Source: Thamnaconus septentrionalis (Eukaryota; Chordata; Actinopteri; Tetraodontiformes; Monacanthidae). Taken from it: a DNA stretch of 64,000 bases. Location of the stretch: contig CM020514.1 of assembly GCA_009823395.1 (NCBI GenBank), positions 9,548,966 to 9,612,965 of the forward strand. Reading direction: 5' to 3'. The translations under genes and the position numbers were made by a program. Within the stretch, counting starts at the first letter, position 1; every line of letters starts with the position of its first letter. Below the pieces are notes generated by a model. The model was not told the DNA's origin, did not search any database, and saw only the letters and a list, made by a program, of their open reading frames with translations. Below are positions 32,549 through 45,266 of the stretch, piece after piece.

Positions 32549-34617
32549 GCGACTCGGTTCTGAAATCAATCATGGTTCGCAACTCGTGTTTTTTTTTTTT
32601 AAGACGCACAGCCCGACATGTCCTGTTTATGCTACCTGTCTTGAAAAGTAAATATTGACCATAAAACTACATTTCCCACAATACAGCTTGTTTTTTTAAT
32701 TGTTTTTTTTTTCCAAACCATAAAGTTTAGGCGGAATAAAAGCAGTGCTGTGGCTTTGACTCTTTATTATATCAGAGACGGTGATTTTTTTACAAATTTA
32801 AGGTGTGATTGCATTTATAGAGTCCTGCAGTCCCAGTCGGCCCTTTTGAGGGCAACCGTAACACCGACGCTGCCCCCGGTGGAAATGACTTTGACACACA
32901 GCGTAATTTAAGAGAAACATGGGCTCACACTTGACCCCGCCCCCTCGTCGAGCGCCGGATGAGCGGTGATAGAAAATGAAGGCAGCGAAGAGGAAATAGT
33001 CACTTGGAGTGGAATCAGGAGGTCATGTCATTATTTCTAATACACGGGCAGAGCTGAGAGGGGCCAATTCTGGGGTCTGTGCGAGGGCCTGTTTTTATCC
33101 AGATGCACTGCATCTCTTTCTGTGGGCAGCGGATGGGGCTGGAAACGATGCGCAGCTGCAGGGGAGGCAGCGTGAGGAGCGTCGCCAGCAGAGTTGCTGT
33201 AACACGGGACACATCTTACGTGCGCGTGGCTCTGTATCGCTACTGTACCGTTCCTTAAGGGGCATCAGCCGTTTTCCTCCGCTGGCTTACAGTAGGTTAC
33301 ATCACGCAGCCTATAGATCACCCGCTGATCCGTGTGTCGCCCAGGGAGCCTCTGCTGCCGCCGCCCTCTTCTTCTTCTTCTTCTTCTGCTTCTGCTGCTG
33401 CGATTTCTCAATGTGACACACGCAACTGTCACAGCAGCTACGCGTCAGCACGTGCGAACGCCGCCGTAGTTCAGCCTAATGTTTTAATTGGTTCCAGAGA
33501 ACAGAGGGCGAACCAAATTGCTTCAGCGTCCCAGAGGGTGTTTTTTTTTTCTTTTTCCCTCGCTCCAAATGAGATGTTCTCGCCTCTCAGGGATCAGAGG
33601 GGTCCCGACCTGAGTGTCGTCACTGGGATATTATTGGACGGAGCTCACTGAGAGGTTAATGAGAGCAGGAGTGGCCTCTCGCGAGGGGAGGTCCCACCTT
33701 TTTTTTTCAGTAAAGCGGGAAAGAGGCTGACTGAAGTTGAAGTGTTTTGCATCAATCTGAATCCCAGTGGGGATATTTTTCATTGTTGCCACTTCTTTTC
33801 ACCTCTTTTAATTGCAGACGGTACCGGCGTCTCGGCTCAGCATCACTTGAACATTGAAAGCAGGCAACCGTCTGTAATTTTAAACAAGGTCTCGGATTTT
33901 TCATTCTTCTAAAGGTGATCTGATTTATTCCAAACAAAAGGAGGGCTGACTTTTTTTTTTTTTTTTTGCCTCCAGGCTATTTTTCTAGCGGTGATAAAGC
34001 CGAGATCTCACAGATAGAGGGAGCAGTCCCCTCTGATAATAGCATATATGACACTTTCCTTGTCCCCGCCAGCGATACAGAGATGTAGCAGATACCTTCG
34101 CAGCAAGGTTGGATTCTATTGGCCCCAGGTCCCGTACATTATCATCCGCGCTAAGTCTCCTTTTATAAGCGGCGGAATCCATCCGATACACTTTATTTAC
34201 CCCCTTAAGGGAGCGATTTAAAAACCAGCTTGCAAGTGTTAACCTGAAACCCATTCAAGGTCGGAGCTTGGCAATAACCTCGGGTCTCAGGAAAACGCAG
34301 GGATGCCGTCGTCCAGAGAAACAATCAGCCGTTTACTGTGGTTTCTTTGCTCTGATATTTTTGGTTACCTGTTGTGCAGAATATCACACGTGAACAGACT
34401 AACACCGTTTAAACATGATTTCCCCAATGTAATTAACTTTAAGACATGTAATTTTCATATGATCACGTGCGGCGAATCCTTTTAATTTAGACAGCAACAC
34501 TATGCGCTCCAGGCATTGTTTTTAAAAGCGGGATCATTTCATTGTTTAAAAGCAACTGATTAAAATGAAAACCCTTAAAATCATTATTGTGCTGGAGGCA
34601 GAGTGAGTCTAAAAACA
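32549..34617. other. Non-coding DNA, no gene seen
   Basis: T runs near 32,588, 32,701 and 33,951, a CTT/CTG trinucleotide run (33,366-33,401) and a CpG-richer stretch at 33,100-33,480. No recognisable frame. Confidence 0.6.
33366..33401 (+). repeat. (CTT)n/(CTG)n trinucleotide tract
   Basis: About six CTT units pass into mixed CTT/CTG units. The phenylalanine/serine/alanine-rich translations across it are artefacts of the repeat. Confidence 0.85.
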
Positions 34618-34805
34618 CTGGGTTTCTAACATCCCCCTTTGGTGATGTCACAACGGGCATGATACCTAAGTAGGGTGGAGCCAGGTATTGATTGCACTCT
34701 GTGTTTTGGTCCCTTACAGGAAGCTGTCAACAGAGGACTAAACACGCTTTTCCTGAATAATCAATTACGCAAGGCTGCTCCACCGGAGGATTGAAGAAAA
34801 CAATC
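34618..34805 (+). repeat. Unnamed interspersed repeat, copy 3
   Basis: Collinear with copy 2 at 21,467-21,770: CCCTTTGGTGATGTCACAAC aligns with CCCTTTGTGATATCACTACG; GCATGATACCTAAG aligns with GCTGATACCTCGA; GAAGCTGTCAACAGAGGACT aligns with GAGGCTGTAAACAGAGGGCT; and GAGGATTGAAG aligns with CCAGGATTGAA. The order and spacing are shared, which supports a real repeat family of about 300 bp. Confidence 0.7.
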
Positions 34806-35669
34806 CTCCAGTGAAATGCCTCATAAAACAAAAGGAGAAACGTTTGCTTAAATATCGCCGTCTTCCTCAAGTTATTTCAGTGGCGCTGAATGACTCGCTC
34901 AATTATTACAATTTATTTGCGATAACAACTCGGGGATTAGTCCTTTCTGCTTCACCGCCACGACTGATGTACCTGTTGTGCTCGATACTTCTGCCGCTTG
35001 AGCGTTCCGAACGCTCGTCGACGGCGCCGCAAGAGAAACAGGTTATTGCTTTGATTGACAGGCTGATTTGTCGCATTCTCCATTGCTGTTCCTCTCCAGC
35101 AAGCAGAGAAAATTAGATCCACATTCGCCGCGCTAATGTCAATCAAGTGCCTCCACTCCTCCTATTATGCCACCGCGGCCGCGGCTGCTTTTGTGTGTGC
35201 GCGCGCGTGCGTGTATGTGTGTTTACGTGCAAGCATATGTCACTGAATTAAGCTGGCGTGCGTTTGAACCCTTCGCCTGGTGAGAAGCGTGAGCACTGAC
35301 CTGCAAAAAGGAAAAGTTGCGTGAAGATGTGAGTCGCTGCAGTTGCAGTTTTGGGGGGAAGTGGTTCGGTTAGCATGCTGTGCCGCTAATCTGATGGAGC
35401 TCATTCACGTCAATGCCAGGAGATTCTGGGACTCTTGGCTGGCAGGTGACTATGAGGATCTCGCTTGGGGTGTTTTGATGGAGGCAAACCAATCCGAGCA
35501 GAAATGAAGAAGGTCAAAGTTTCACAAAATAAAGGAAGTAGCATATTTAGCATGCAGGCTAAAATTGATGGAGCGTACTCATTTGAGGGGCGTACATCAA
35601 TAACTGCACGTTTTAGGGTGCAATTTCTGAAAAGTGGAGCAAGAAGAAGAGAAAGATGGACTTCTTCTC

Positions 35670-35735
35670 CTTTCTGAAGAGTTCACTGACAAACTGGAGA
35701 CTCAAAATATTGTTAGAAATCTCTGGAATTTCAAC
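35670..35735 (+). repeat. Local direct repeat, copy A
   Basis: CTGAAGAGTTCACTGAC, then ATATTGTTAGAAA and a CTCTGGAATT segment, recur in order about 300 bp downstream. The match suggests a small duplication or two copies of a dispersed repeat. Confidence 0.6.
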
Positions 35736-35968
35736 TTTAGAGCTTTAACAGCTCTGCATGAGGGATAGAAACCTTGTCCACCAGCACCAGCATTAATTAT
35801 GTGTTTTTATAATGCCAAAGCTAGTAATGAACCTGGGAGTCTTGTGGTAGGAATCAGTGTTTTTCTCTTACAATCCAGGTGAGGCTTCAGGAATGATTTT
35901 CGTAACGGTGTGTCTTGCCACTCGAAACAGTAGATCCAAGGGATGAAGTAAAGAACGGGCTTTTATCA

Positions 35969-36035
35969 TATCTGAAGAGTTCACTGACGGTTTAGAAACA
36001 CTTATTGATATTGTTAGAAAACGCTGAAGTCATTT
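35969..36035 (+). repeat. Local direct repeat, copy B
   Basis: CTGAAGAGTTCACTGAC, GATATTGTTAGAAAACGC and TGAAGTCATTT align with copy A at 35,670-35,735 in the same order and strand. Confidence 0.6.
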
Positions 36036-36527
36036 TTTGGCCGTCACGGGCCCTTTAAAAGAAAGAAAACACCAATTGAGCAGAGAGGGAGCGGGGTGGG
36101 GACGGAATATTAATGGCCTCAGAAATGCCTCATTTGCTTCAGATAATAGGAAACCGTGCGAGGGCTTTAATTGTGACGAGTGTTTTTGTGTGTATCATGC
36201 AGACATATGGGTCCGAGATGTACTGCGTTTTCCTCGGAATGTCCCTCCTCCTCCTACCTCGTAGCCTGTCCGGGAGCAGAGTCGAGTCGGTACAGTGTGC
36301 AGCACAGAGAGACACGGCGCTCTGACCCAGATCCCAGTCGAAAAAACCACGTTTCATCTTCTTTCCCTCTCTCTCACTCTCTCTTTTACCAACAAAGGCT
36401 CCTCTCTCCCTCAGAAATGTGCCTCCATTCCTCTCGTTCTGCGCATCCGGTTTCGGCGTGTTCCCTAATTAGGAAAAAGCACGAGGCACACGAAGAAAGA
36501 GAAGAAAAAATAATAACACACAGTATC

Positions 36528-36530
<3 letters not shown>

Positions 36531-36574
<44 letters not shown>
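36531..36574. repeat. (GT)n microsatellite, 44 bp
   Basis: A pure GT tract of 22 units ending in a TTCAG. The cysteine/valine and histidine/threonine translations across it are repeat artefacts. Confidence 0.97.
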
Positions 36575-36575
<1 letters not shown>

Positions 36576-36793
36576 CAGGAGAACCTCGTTTGACATGAAC
36601 CTCATCCTCACATTTGCACTCGTCCTGTTTTCCTGCTGTGCCAGGGAGACGCTGCACCGGGATTCAGTTCAATCTCGACAAATCGCAGGCGACCTTGTAC
36701 TTTGCCATGCTCTGCTCCCTTAAGAGTTTTTTTTAAATTATTATTTAAAAAATAAAAAATAAAAACTAAGAAAAACTAATTTCACGGAAAATG

Positions 36794-36902
36794 TAATTAA
36801 CATAAAATCAATTAATGCATTAATTAGCCTCTGTTAATTACACTAACTGGAGTATAGTTTTTCCTTTCAATTATTTATTCCATAATTAATCTGCGGTAAT
36901 TA
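36794..36902. promoter_or_regulatory. Cluster of five TAATTA homeodomain sites
   Basis: TAATTA occurs at 36,794, 36,821, 36,835, 36,883 and 36,897, all within 109 bp, with extra ATTAAT words between. TAATTA is the palindromic core bound by many Antp-, Lhx- and Prd-class homeodomains. About 0.13 sites would be expected in 109 bp of 65% AT DNA, so the cluster is striking. The flanking DNA to about 37,140 is repeat-free and resembles a conserved non-coding element. Enhancer function is inferred. Confidence 0.4.
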
Positions 36903-37175
36903 GCACAGCTGATATCAATATTAAACACAGGGACCATTCCCTCAGAGTGAAGTGGACATCTGAGGCTTGTTAACCGGTCGCCAGGAACCAATGGGAGGGC
37001 CCCGTGGCTCCCTGGGTAGCCAATTGGACGACGGACGTGTCCACTGTCATTTTGCGTGTGGTCCACGGTGTATTGACTTTTACCAGGTTAATTGCTGAGT
37101 GATGTTTGGCCTCCAGGCAGTATTACAAGCGTTGTCAATTTTTTCTTCACCCTCTGCTAATTGTCATCGCTCACC

Positions 37176-37200
37176 AAAAAAAAAAAAAAAAAAAAAAAAA
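37176..37200 (+). repeat. Poly-A run, 25 bp
   Basis: An uninterrupted A25. No retroelement body or target duplication is evident beside it, so I treat it as a simple repeat. Confidence 0.9.
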
Positions 37201-38754
37201 TCTCAAATATATTCAAGGTATTTCCAGCTGCCTCGGCGAAGGACTTAGCTTCAATTTTCTGTGGAGCATTAAATCCATCTCACCAAAAAGAATGTTTGTG
37301 AAAATTGTAACTGAATTTAAATGGAAGCAGAATGCAGAATCTTCACAAAACTAATTAACATAATTGAATCAACTTTTTGTTTTCGGTTGCGTTTACGTCA
37401 GTATTTCTGATCCTGCACCTGCAGTAACTTTCATCCCTAAACACTCCAGAAATGTGTCTGTATGTTCGGCTTTTTTTTTGTTCGGCAGTGCCGCTGCTTT
37501 TTAGGAACGGCAACAATCTGCCGTTCTCGTTCAGTCTTGTCTAATTCCAACGATTCGCTCACGCCTTCGACTCGCTGCTGGGACCTCAGCTCAAGGTGAT
37601 ACGGCGGCTAATTAGCAGAATTATCAGTGACCCCGTTAACAAGCCCGTCATTTAAACCTGCGCTCGGCTCCTCTGAGAGTTCAACACTTCCGCCTGGGGC
37701 CCTGAGAGAGAGAGAGAGAGAGAAAGAGGGAGAGGTAGAGACCTGACGACAGAGAAGAGGCAGAACAGGGGGGAAAAAGAGGAAGACGTGAAAGCAGGGA
37801 GACGCGACGGGAAGAAGGAGCGTGGCGGGGCGAAGCAGCGTCAGCCGCGGGATGTCATCGCGGGAAGCAGACAGCGAGGTGACACATGGCGACAGAGGAA
37901 ATGGAAGCAGTTTGGAATTGATGGCTAAATCTGGATGAAAAAGGGGGAAAAAAAAGAAAGTCTGTGGAATAACGAGTACGGCTGAGGAAAAGTGCAGATG
38001 TGGGTATGACTGAGGATGGACGGCTGAGCTCCTCTTGCGTCGTCTTTATCTTCAAGTCTCTCTCATGCAGTCGGTTTGTTATCACCTCTGCTGTCGTGAT
38101 CCTTGTTAGGCTGCTGTTTTTCTTGAACGCTTTTAAACGTCCCCAGTTTATAAAAAAGTTGAATAAATCCTGACTTCCACCAGATGTGTGGGCATGTTTG
38201 GGTACGGTGCCAACGCGTGCCAAACCGCCGGGGTCTGGAAATTAGCGAGGTTGTGCAATAATCAAAGGATTCGCACAAAAAAATTGTGTGATTTGACATG
38301 ATGTGGTTCACATAAAGACGTCATTGTTTCCCATTCGGAGGAAGAGAAGAAGAAGCGAGCTGCATCTTTTGTTCGGGGCATCTTTGTGCTCCTACCATGG
38401 GGAACAACATCATTTCTAATTAAATACTTAAATAACAATTAATTAAATGCGTTTTCCATAGTGTGCAATCTCTTAAGTGGTTTGAACTATTGTCGCTGCC
38501 AGCAGAGAATTGAAATGTGACGGGTCATTAAAACTGTTTTTTTTCCAAATCGCTGGAGCTGTGACGGACACGAAGCCGGTGGAAATCAGGGGGCCTGGAG
38601 TGGGCGGCGTAGCATCGGCCAATCACGAGCCTGGAGAGTGGCACATTATCGGGTCAACAACAACAACAGCATGGGGGGGAGTCGCGTGTCAGCTGACAAT
38701 GAAGTGGCGCTACTTCTGAATGTTGCCATTCATGTCGAGCAGGCCTGCAGGTCA

Positions 38755-39250
38755 CCCAGAACAAGCCAGGCCCCCAGAGTCCAAGACGGCGGCCCATTCA
38801 TTTCAATGGAGTTGCTCACCCAGCGCGTAGGCTGAAAAAGTTTTTGACTTCCGCATTAATGGGCCCATAGAGCAGGCGCAGTCGTGTCACTTCCCATCAT
38901 CATGCCTCTGTAACTCACGTGATCTCGTTGTCCAATCAGAACGATCCTGGACTTAACTTCACAGACATGTCAGGATGCAGCCAATCAGAACGAGCTGAGA
39001 CACAGTAGCATGTACAACTGGTGATTTTCTGGCTTTTATCATTTTTCTTTTTTTTAAACGACTAAAAGACCATAACTGAAAAATCTACCGTTTTATTTTT
39101 GTATTGCAGTCTATGGGGAAAATGCTTTTTGGGTCCATGGGATTTTTTTGCTGCATTACCTCGAGTGGCCATTGGGGAAATAATTGGCGCGCCGCCATAT
39201 TGCCAGTCTGGTATCCACTTCTTGACTGAAGTCATGAACGGAAGGGGAAA
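38755..39250. repeat. Probable teleost interspersed repeat, class unknown
   Basis: The block from AAGACGGCGGCCCATTCATT through ATTGCAGTCTATGGGGAAAA reads like a dispersed repeat I associate with fish genomes. It contains two direct CCAATCAGAACGA units (38,932 and 38,980). I cannot show a second copy or inverted ends in this window, so the call rests on memory and on texture. Confidence 0.35.
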
Positions 39251-42200
39251 AAAACCCTGTCAGCTTCTACATGCAGGAAAAAAAAATCATTGGGAAGTTG
39301 CCTTGGCGCCGATGACATTCTAAGTCACATGCAGGAACCTTCCTCGGGCTCCACACCACTGAATCCCAGACTCCAGTCTGATCATTTTAAAGCTGCCATT
39401 AAAAACCCTCTCTGCTCGCTGCCATGGCAGCACTCACCAAGTGCCTCGACCGCCGTAACTGCGGCAGCCCGGCCGACCGCCAATCAAACCATCCGGTCAC
39501 ATTTTATGAAGTCATCTCGCTCTGTCCGTTCATCGCCCGGCCGCTCGCGCCCTCAAGGTGAAGTCCCGCTCAGCCCGGCGAGGTCGAGCGTCACTCTCGT
39601 GTCGGCAACAGATAAATCCTGTAACTTCTCCCCCGTCTCTTGTTATTATCGCTATCTTTCGTGGCTCTCTCGTCGAGGTACTTACACATCCGTGCATTTA
39701 CAAGGATGCCAAGTGAAAATGAGGTTGATGTGGCACTTACCTGACCAGACGTATATGTCTCGCTCAGCTGAGAGAAATATTTGTTTAGTCTCTCAAATTA
39801 ATATTTGATGTCTCTCTGGGAATAAGCCGGCTTTTACAGCATCGTTTTACTGAGGAAAAAAACAAAATTTTATTCTATTTTATTGTCATGAAATACAATA
39901 AAAAGTAGTCCAGTCTCCAGGTCTTGTTGAACTCAAAAAAACAAATCCTGGATGACTTGGAGCCCATTGTATTGACTGAAAAGATTTCCCAAGGCTAGAT
40001 TTCTAGCAGCAGCCCAACTATCTTTGGTTGTTAAAGAAAGAGTCTTGGACTTTGAGAAACAAACACGTGAACTTCCTAAGAAAAATGCACGGATGAAGGA
40101 TTTTAGATAATAGAAATGAATCATGAAATCACACCGCTTAAGAGAGTTTCAACAATGACGAGAGAACAATGTCAAAAAAGACAGGAAGCATGTTAGAAAA
40201 AAGAAACATATTTTTCTGATCATAATTTTTCTTCATCTTCCCAGCAAACGGCACAACATTTCCAACAAAATGATAACAAACCACGAAACAACTTGCAAAA
40301 AACGAGATTGCGGCAGCGAGGCGGAGGAGAAAAAAGTCGGCGCGCGATGGCTGAGTATCAGCCACAAATTATTCATGTACCAGTAACCCATTTAGTTGCG
40401 TAACGCCAGTGATTATGTGCACGTAATAGTGCTTGTCAGAGCCGAGAGCAGCCGAAGTTACTGACCGAGGAGCCACCGACTGCGTCAAGGACACCTTCAG
40501 TTTGCTTCCTCACTCTTCGCGCGACGGCTCCTTCCAAAACATGTCGACTCCGCGTGCGTGCGTACGTGTGTGCTGCTTTAAATATGGTGGCAGCCTCATG
40601 CTCACGCGTTGCGGTGAGACGAGACCATCTGTGCCGTCTTTGTCGGTAGCAGACTGCGGCGGAGGAGGGGGGGAATTACATTAAAGGTTTCGGCTGCGCG
40701 TTTACCGGGAAGTGGCTTTTTAATTACAACTATTTTTGACTCGTGCGGACGACGCGGCGCGGTGACTCTGGCCTTGAGCAGAAACTCCCCCAGACGACTC
40801 GCGCTAAAACGTGATGTTTCAGACAGGGGTTCGGTTGAAGTAGATGAAACGTCCAGCGGTGGGAGCCGTCGACTTTGCGCGGCAGCTGGATCGCTCAAAT
40901 GTCAACTCCAAAATCTGGTTTCGGAATCTGGCCGACCTCGAATAGACGCCGTTCGCAGTTGGTGGGAAAATCCCATCGGATTCCGCCGCCAGTCGGCTTC
41001 CTTTCATAACGAGGGAGGTTAGGTCATGACGAAAGCAGAGGCAGCCGATGAAGAAGACGGAGAAGAAGCTGCAGCAGCTGGCAAGAGTTGTGTGGACGGA
41101 GCTGGTTTGACGGTAGCAGCAGTTGTAGTTTTTTTTTTTTTTAATCAAAATCAAAGCGGAAAAAGTTGTCATTTTTCATACTTGGTGCGTTAGTCAGCAC
41201 GGCAGTGACGCAAAAACAGACGTCAAAGAGCTGCAGAGGTCTGTTTTTGATAAAGAAAAAAGCACCCATTAAATCTGCTTGACTCTTTTATGAGAGCGCA
41301 CTGAAACTGGTGCCTTTCCTCCCGGTGGATCCAGCTAATATTGCTCTTTTGTAACGACCGGAAGCCCGACAGCGCTCGCCACGTGCCTAAAACTGCGCAA
41401 CACAAAGTCCCACTGGCTCCTCCTGCCTCCTTTCCCTCCTCTCCCCAAACCATTTCTACCTTCTTTTCACCAGATGGTTGCTCGAGATGAATCCAACAGA
41501 TTTGGAAAAGCTTCCATCTGCCTGCATCGGCTCACCCCGAGGCATGATGGGTAAATGCATACAAGTGTTTTTTTTTTCTTTTTTTGACTTTCCGGACGTC
41601 TTCCCGGATTATATTCCTGTTTTTCCCACCGACGGTCCAAGTTTGTGTGGAAGTGTGCGTGCGTGCGTTCGTGTCTCTCCTTGTCTCATCCTGTTGGACT
41701 ATAAGAGGTAGTTTATTGCGTGGCTGCACCGGCTCCAGATGGCTATTACCATACTGTAACAGTATCAACACGGTGGACGCGAGGACCGGCGTTCATTTCC
41801 AGGAGCGGACACCGACAGCCGTATAAAGGGGCCACTCTCCGCGCTCTCCCTCGCACGAGTAATGAAAAACTGTAAATGCTCCCCTTCAACAGTAAAAACA
41901 TACATTTACAGCCCGCCGCTATTTATGAGCTGACAAGCATTAGAGTGATTTCCAGCGTGTGGCAGAGCACCTCGCCTGCCTCGGAGGCGTCAGGCAAAAA
42001 CTCTATCCGCAAGATTGTATTTATTTATTTATCTATTTTGAGAGCGATGGTGTCCCTCGTATTCTTTTCTTTCATCTTGAATCCCACCAGTCCCCCCTCC
42101 AACACGATCTCAGCCTGCTCGCTTTGGGAATTTGATGGCGATTTAACCCAGGGAGGTAGAAGAGAAGAAGAAGAAAAGATGATCAGATGAAAGGAAAGTG

Positions 42201-42433
42201 GAGTACCGGCAAAGTGAGCGCGAGCTTCACCCTCGGAGTTTGGGCTTGATGAGTGATTTTTGAAAAGGGCGCACGGCGGTGGAACGCGCCGTCGGAGGCT
42301 TTTTACACGATGCTGCGTGTGTGTTTAGCGGGGGGGATCAACAATGGGTCTCGGCATACCCCATAATAATCTTCCCCCTCGGGGGACCCGCGGGCAGGAA
42401 AATTCTGGGCGGTTGACCAGGCCACAGATGGTG

Positions 42434-42434
<1 letters not shown>
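39251..42434. other. Non-coding DNA, no gene seen
   Basis: CpG-richer patches lie at 39,420-39,600 and 40,430-41,060. T runs lie near 41,130 and 41,566. Frames of up to 172 codons (39,290-39,808) have no domain. Confidence 0.55.

Positions 42435-42516
<82 letters not shown>
42435..42516. repeat. (CA)41 microsatellite, 82 bp
   Basis: An uninterrupted CA tract of 41 units, the longest in the window. Translations across it are artefacts. Confidence 0.98.
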
Positions 42517-42517
<1 letters not shown>

Positions 42518-44683
42518 CCTGAAGGACACACACTGCAGGCACCATATGACTCCCTCTAAATCTCACCCCACCCACTTAGACTGCAAACAGATTGAAGCAG
42601 CAGTTTGACTTTCTGCATCTGCGACAATGTGACAGTCGCTTTTTGTTTTTCGCTTTCGCCGTCACCCGCAACAACTTTTTATTTTTTTGTTTTTGCGACA
42701 AGGAGATGCTCCTTCAGCCCGCACGCCCGCACGCCTCCACGCCGCGGTGGCATCAGACAAACATTTCGTAATAGGGCAGAAGCTGTGCAGAGATAGCCAT
42801 CACCATCTCCGTCACCACGACTTTATCTTTCCTTATAATTAAACTCTGCACAGCGGAGTTTCAAGATTTCATTTCCTTCCTTCGTATGCCGGCGTCACGC
42901 GAAACGGTTTGCGTCCAATTGTCACGTTTTCCAGGGGAGGGAGGCGTCGCTGGCGCTCCGCTTTCGGTGCGTTAATCACTGGCAAATGATTGGCGAAAAA
43001 AGTGAGTCATTTCCTGCAGAACTCTGACTGATAATAGACGTGCATGCAACGTTAACGACCCGTTTTGTTCAAGAGACGAGCCCTGTGTACAATGATGAGT
43101 AATGCATTATTTATTTATTTATGACAAATCTGTTACAAATCAGTGTCAACAGCACATAAATGCATACAAAGATTTGATTTGATGAATCATTTAGAGGCTT
43201 GGTTGTGTGAAATCAAAGCATAACCCCATCAACAGAAACTGTTTTTTTGTTTGCATGGTCTGACAGAATGAAACAATCAAGATGTTTTCTTATGCGTGAA
43301 CACGTTCTGCAAATCATAACCATCAGCGTTTAACAATCACTTTATAGCTCTGATCTCTTTTATTCTCCTATATAATTAATATGTGATTGTCATTCATCTG
43401 TAATGTTTCCGTGGGTAGATCGAGATCTTTTACACAGTGCAGCGCTAAAGCAAAACTCGCATATTGGCTGCAGTTCTGGCTGGCTATGAGTCTGGATGTC
43501 TCTCAAAATAAAATAAAAAATCTTCACAATGACCCAAAGAGAGCCGATCCTGCGTAAACTCCCTCACTCAGCTAAGAGTGAACATTGCCCCCTTCGCCTG
43601 AACTCCCACTGTCGGATGATCTCTTGGGTTTGCACATTTGAGAACGCAAGCCCTTCTGCGCTGAGAAATCTGCATTTATTCTGTCTTTGCAATCTATTTG
43701 TTTTGCCGTAGAGGATAATTTATGCGCAGGGTTCAGTGCAAAGGTTTTAACGAAAGACTCTTCGGAAAGTCCAGTCGCGGAGGTCACGGGGAAAAAAATA
43801 TATGACAGGTCTTCGCCCATGGACATGGCGGATGAACTATATATGAGCTTATTTGGAGTCTGCTACTTTTAAAATTGTAAAGAAATGCAGACACCATCCA
43901 CAACCTCAGTTTTTAAATTTAAACTGGACTTTGTGTGAAAACTGAAGTGATTTCCACTTATGTCCTGTGGAGTCTTGCACAAGATGTGTGGGCCCTTCCT
44001 TAAAAATATGAGACTTAATAATATGACAACACAGCAACAACAACAACAGAACAATCATGCATGCTAAGTAAAGATATTCATGATTTTTCATTTTTTTTTG
44101 GGATGGGGGAGGAAGTGGCAGTTGAATCACTTACAAACAGCTTTGCAAAATGTTCCCAGCATTGTTTTGGGGGTGGAGGGGAAGCAAACGGGGCTCTGAA
44201 CTGGTTGGCAACAGCGACACTTGAAGCGTGTTGAGACGCTACTAGGTCCAAGTGCCTGCCTCTCTGGGCACTCCAGCAGATTGAGTGATGGGTTGGGCAA
44301 AATGACTTTCCCTTGTTTGCACATTTAATTCCTGTCAAAGGCCGACTTTAGACAAACCCTCAGTATTTTTTCTCATGAATTTTCAATGCGCGCTGCGACG
44401 GGAAGCGGCCGAGGTGCTGCTGCTACCCAATTTTTATTTCAAGCAAAGTAAAACCAATCAATGCCATGCCCGGGGGAAGGAAGGGACCGAGCATAATAAT
44501 CTCCCAACTATCTCCGGTAACGTTGCATCAAGCTTTCATCGGCCACATGTTGCAGCTTTCTGCGCTCGGATTTTTCTTCGTCGTTCACATTTTGTCTGAA
44601 GCTGTGTGCAGCTGCGCTCTCATACGCCGCTCGCAGCTATGTCGATGTGTTTGCATGAGCGAGTGAGTGCGCGCATGCTGTAC

Positions 44684-44721
<38 letters not shown>

Positions 44722-45266
44722 TGTCCATGAGTGTGAGTGACTGGAAGGGAGATGAAGTGTGAAATGAAGTCACTGGGGCTAAGTCGAACCTGAGCAAGTA
44801 ATAAAACGATGGCGAACCTTGAGAGGCGCTGCCGTGCCGATCAACTTACCTCCAATTGCAACGTCGTGGAATTAGCTTCCGATTCCACAAATTGAATTAA
44901 GGCATTTCTTTCTAAATATGTAAAATGGTCTGGCGTGAAGCAACTTTACACACATATGAAATGTTGACTAGATCTCTCGTTAGCTGTGACTGGCACAAGC
45001 TAACATAACATTTTTTCTGTTGCATCGCTGAATCTGTCAAGCAGGCAGCTTTAAACTTTTGTGACACGCTTAACTAGCTTACCTTGCGCGCTTTTGAACC
45101 TCGTGCTGTCACGGGTTTCCGGCAGGTCTCCTTCTAGCTCCTTTTGATGGCAAAATTCAAACCTTGCATGTCAAAAGCGCTCGAAGGAGGGAGGAGACTT
45201 TTTTTTTTTTTTTTTGATTTTCAAGCACTCGTCCTCGAAAGTCTCGTTCCCGATGAGCGGTAATGG
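42517..45266. other. Non-coding DNA, no gene seen
   Basis: Contains a TTTA tract near 43,111-43,125, a GT microsatellite and a T17 run (45,199-45,215). No recognised frame. Confidence 0.6.
44686..44720. repeat. (GT)n microsatellite, 35 bp
   Basis: A pure GT tract of about 17 units. Confidence 0.96.

Larger units (their letters stand above)
34806..36530. other. Non-coding DNA with a local duplication, no gene seen
   Basis: Contains a GT/GCGC-rich patch near 35,190-35,225 and two related segments (35,670-35,735 and 35,969-36,035). A frame ending at 36,325 has a hydrophobic start but no domain. Confidence 0.55.
36575..38754. other. AT-rich non-coding DNA, no supported gene
   Basis: Includes the TAATTA cluster, an A25 run, GA-rich sequence at 37,705-37,830 and a small candidate signal-peptide frame at 36,595-36,723 discussed as a finding. 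No recognised exon. Confidence 0.55.

Noticed and set aside
39290..39808. 172-codon + strand frame
   Set aside because: Serine- and arginine-rich composition without a recognisable motif. It lies in CpG-rich DNA where stop codons are depleted.
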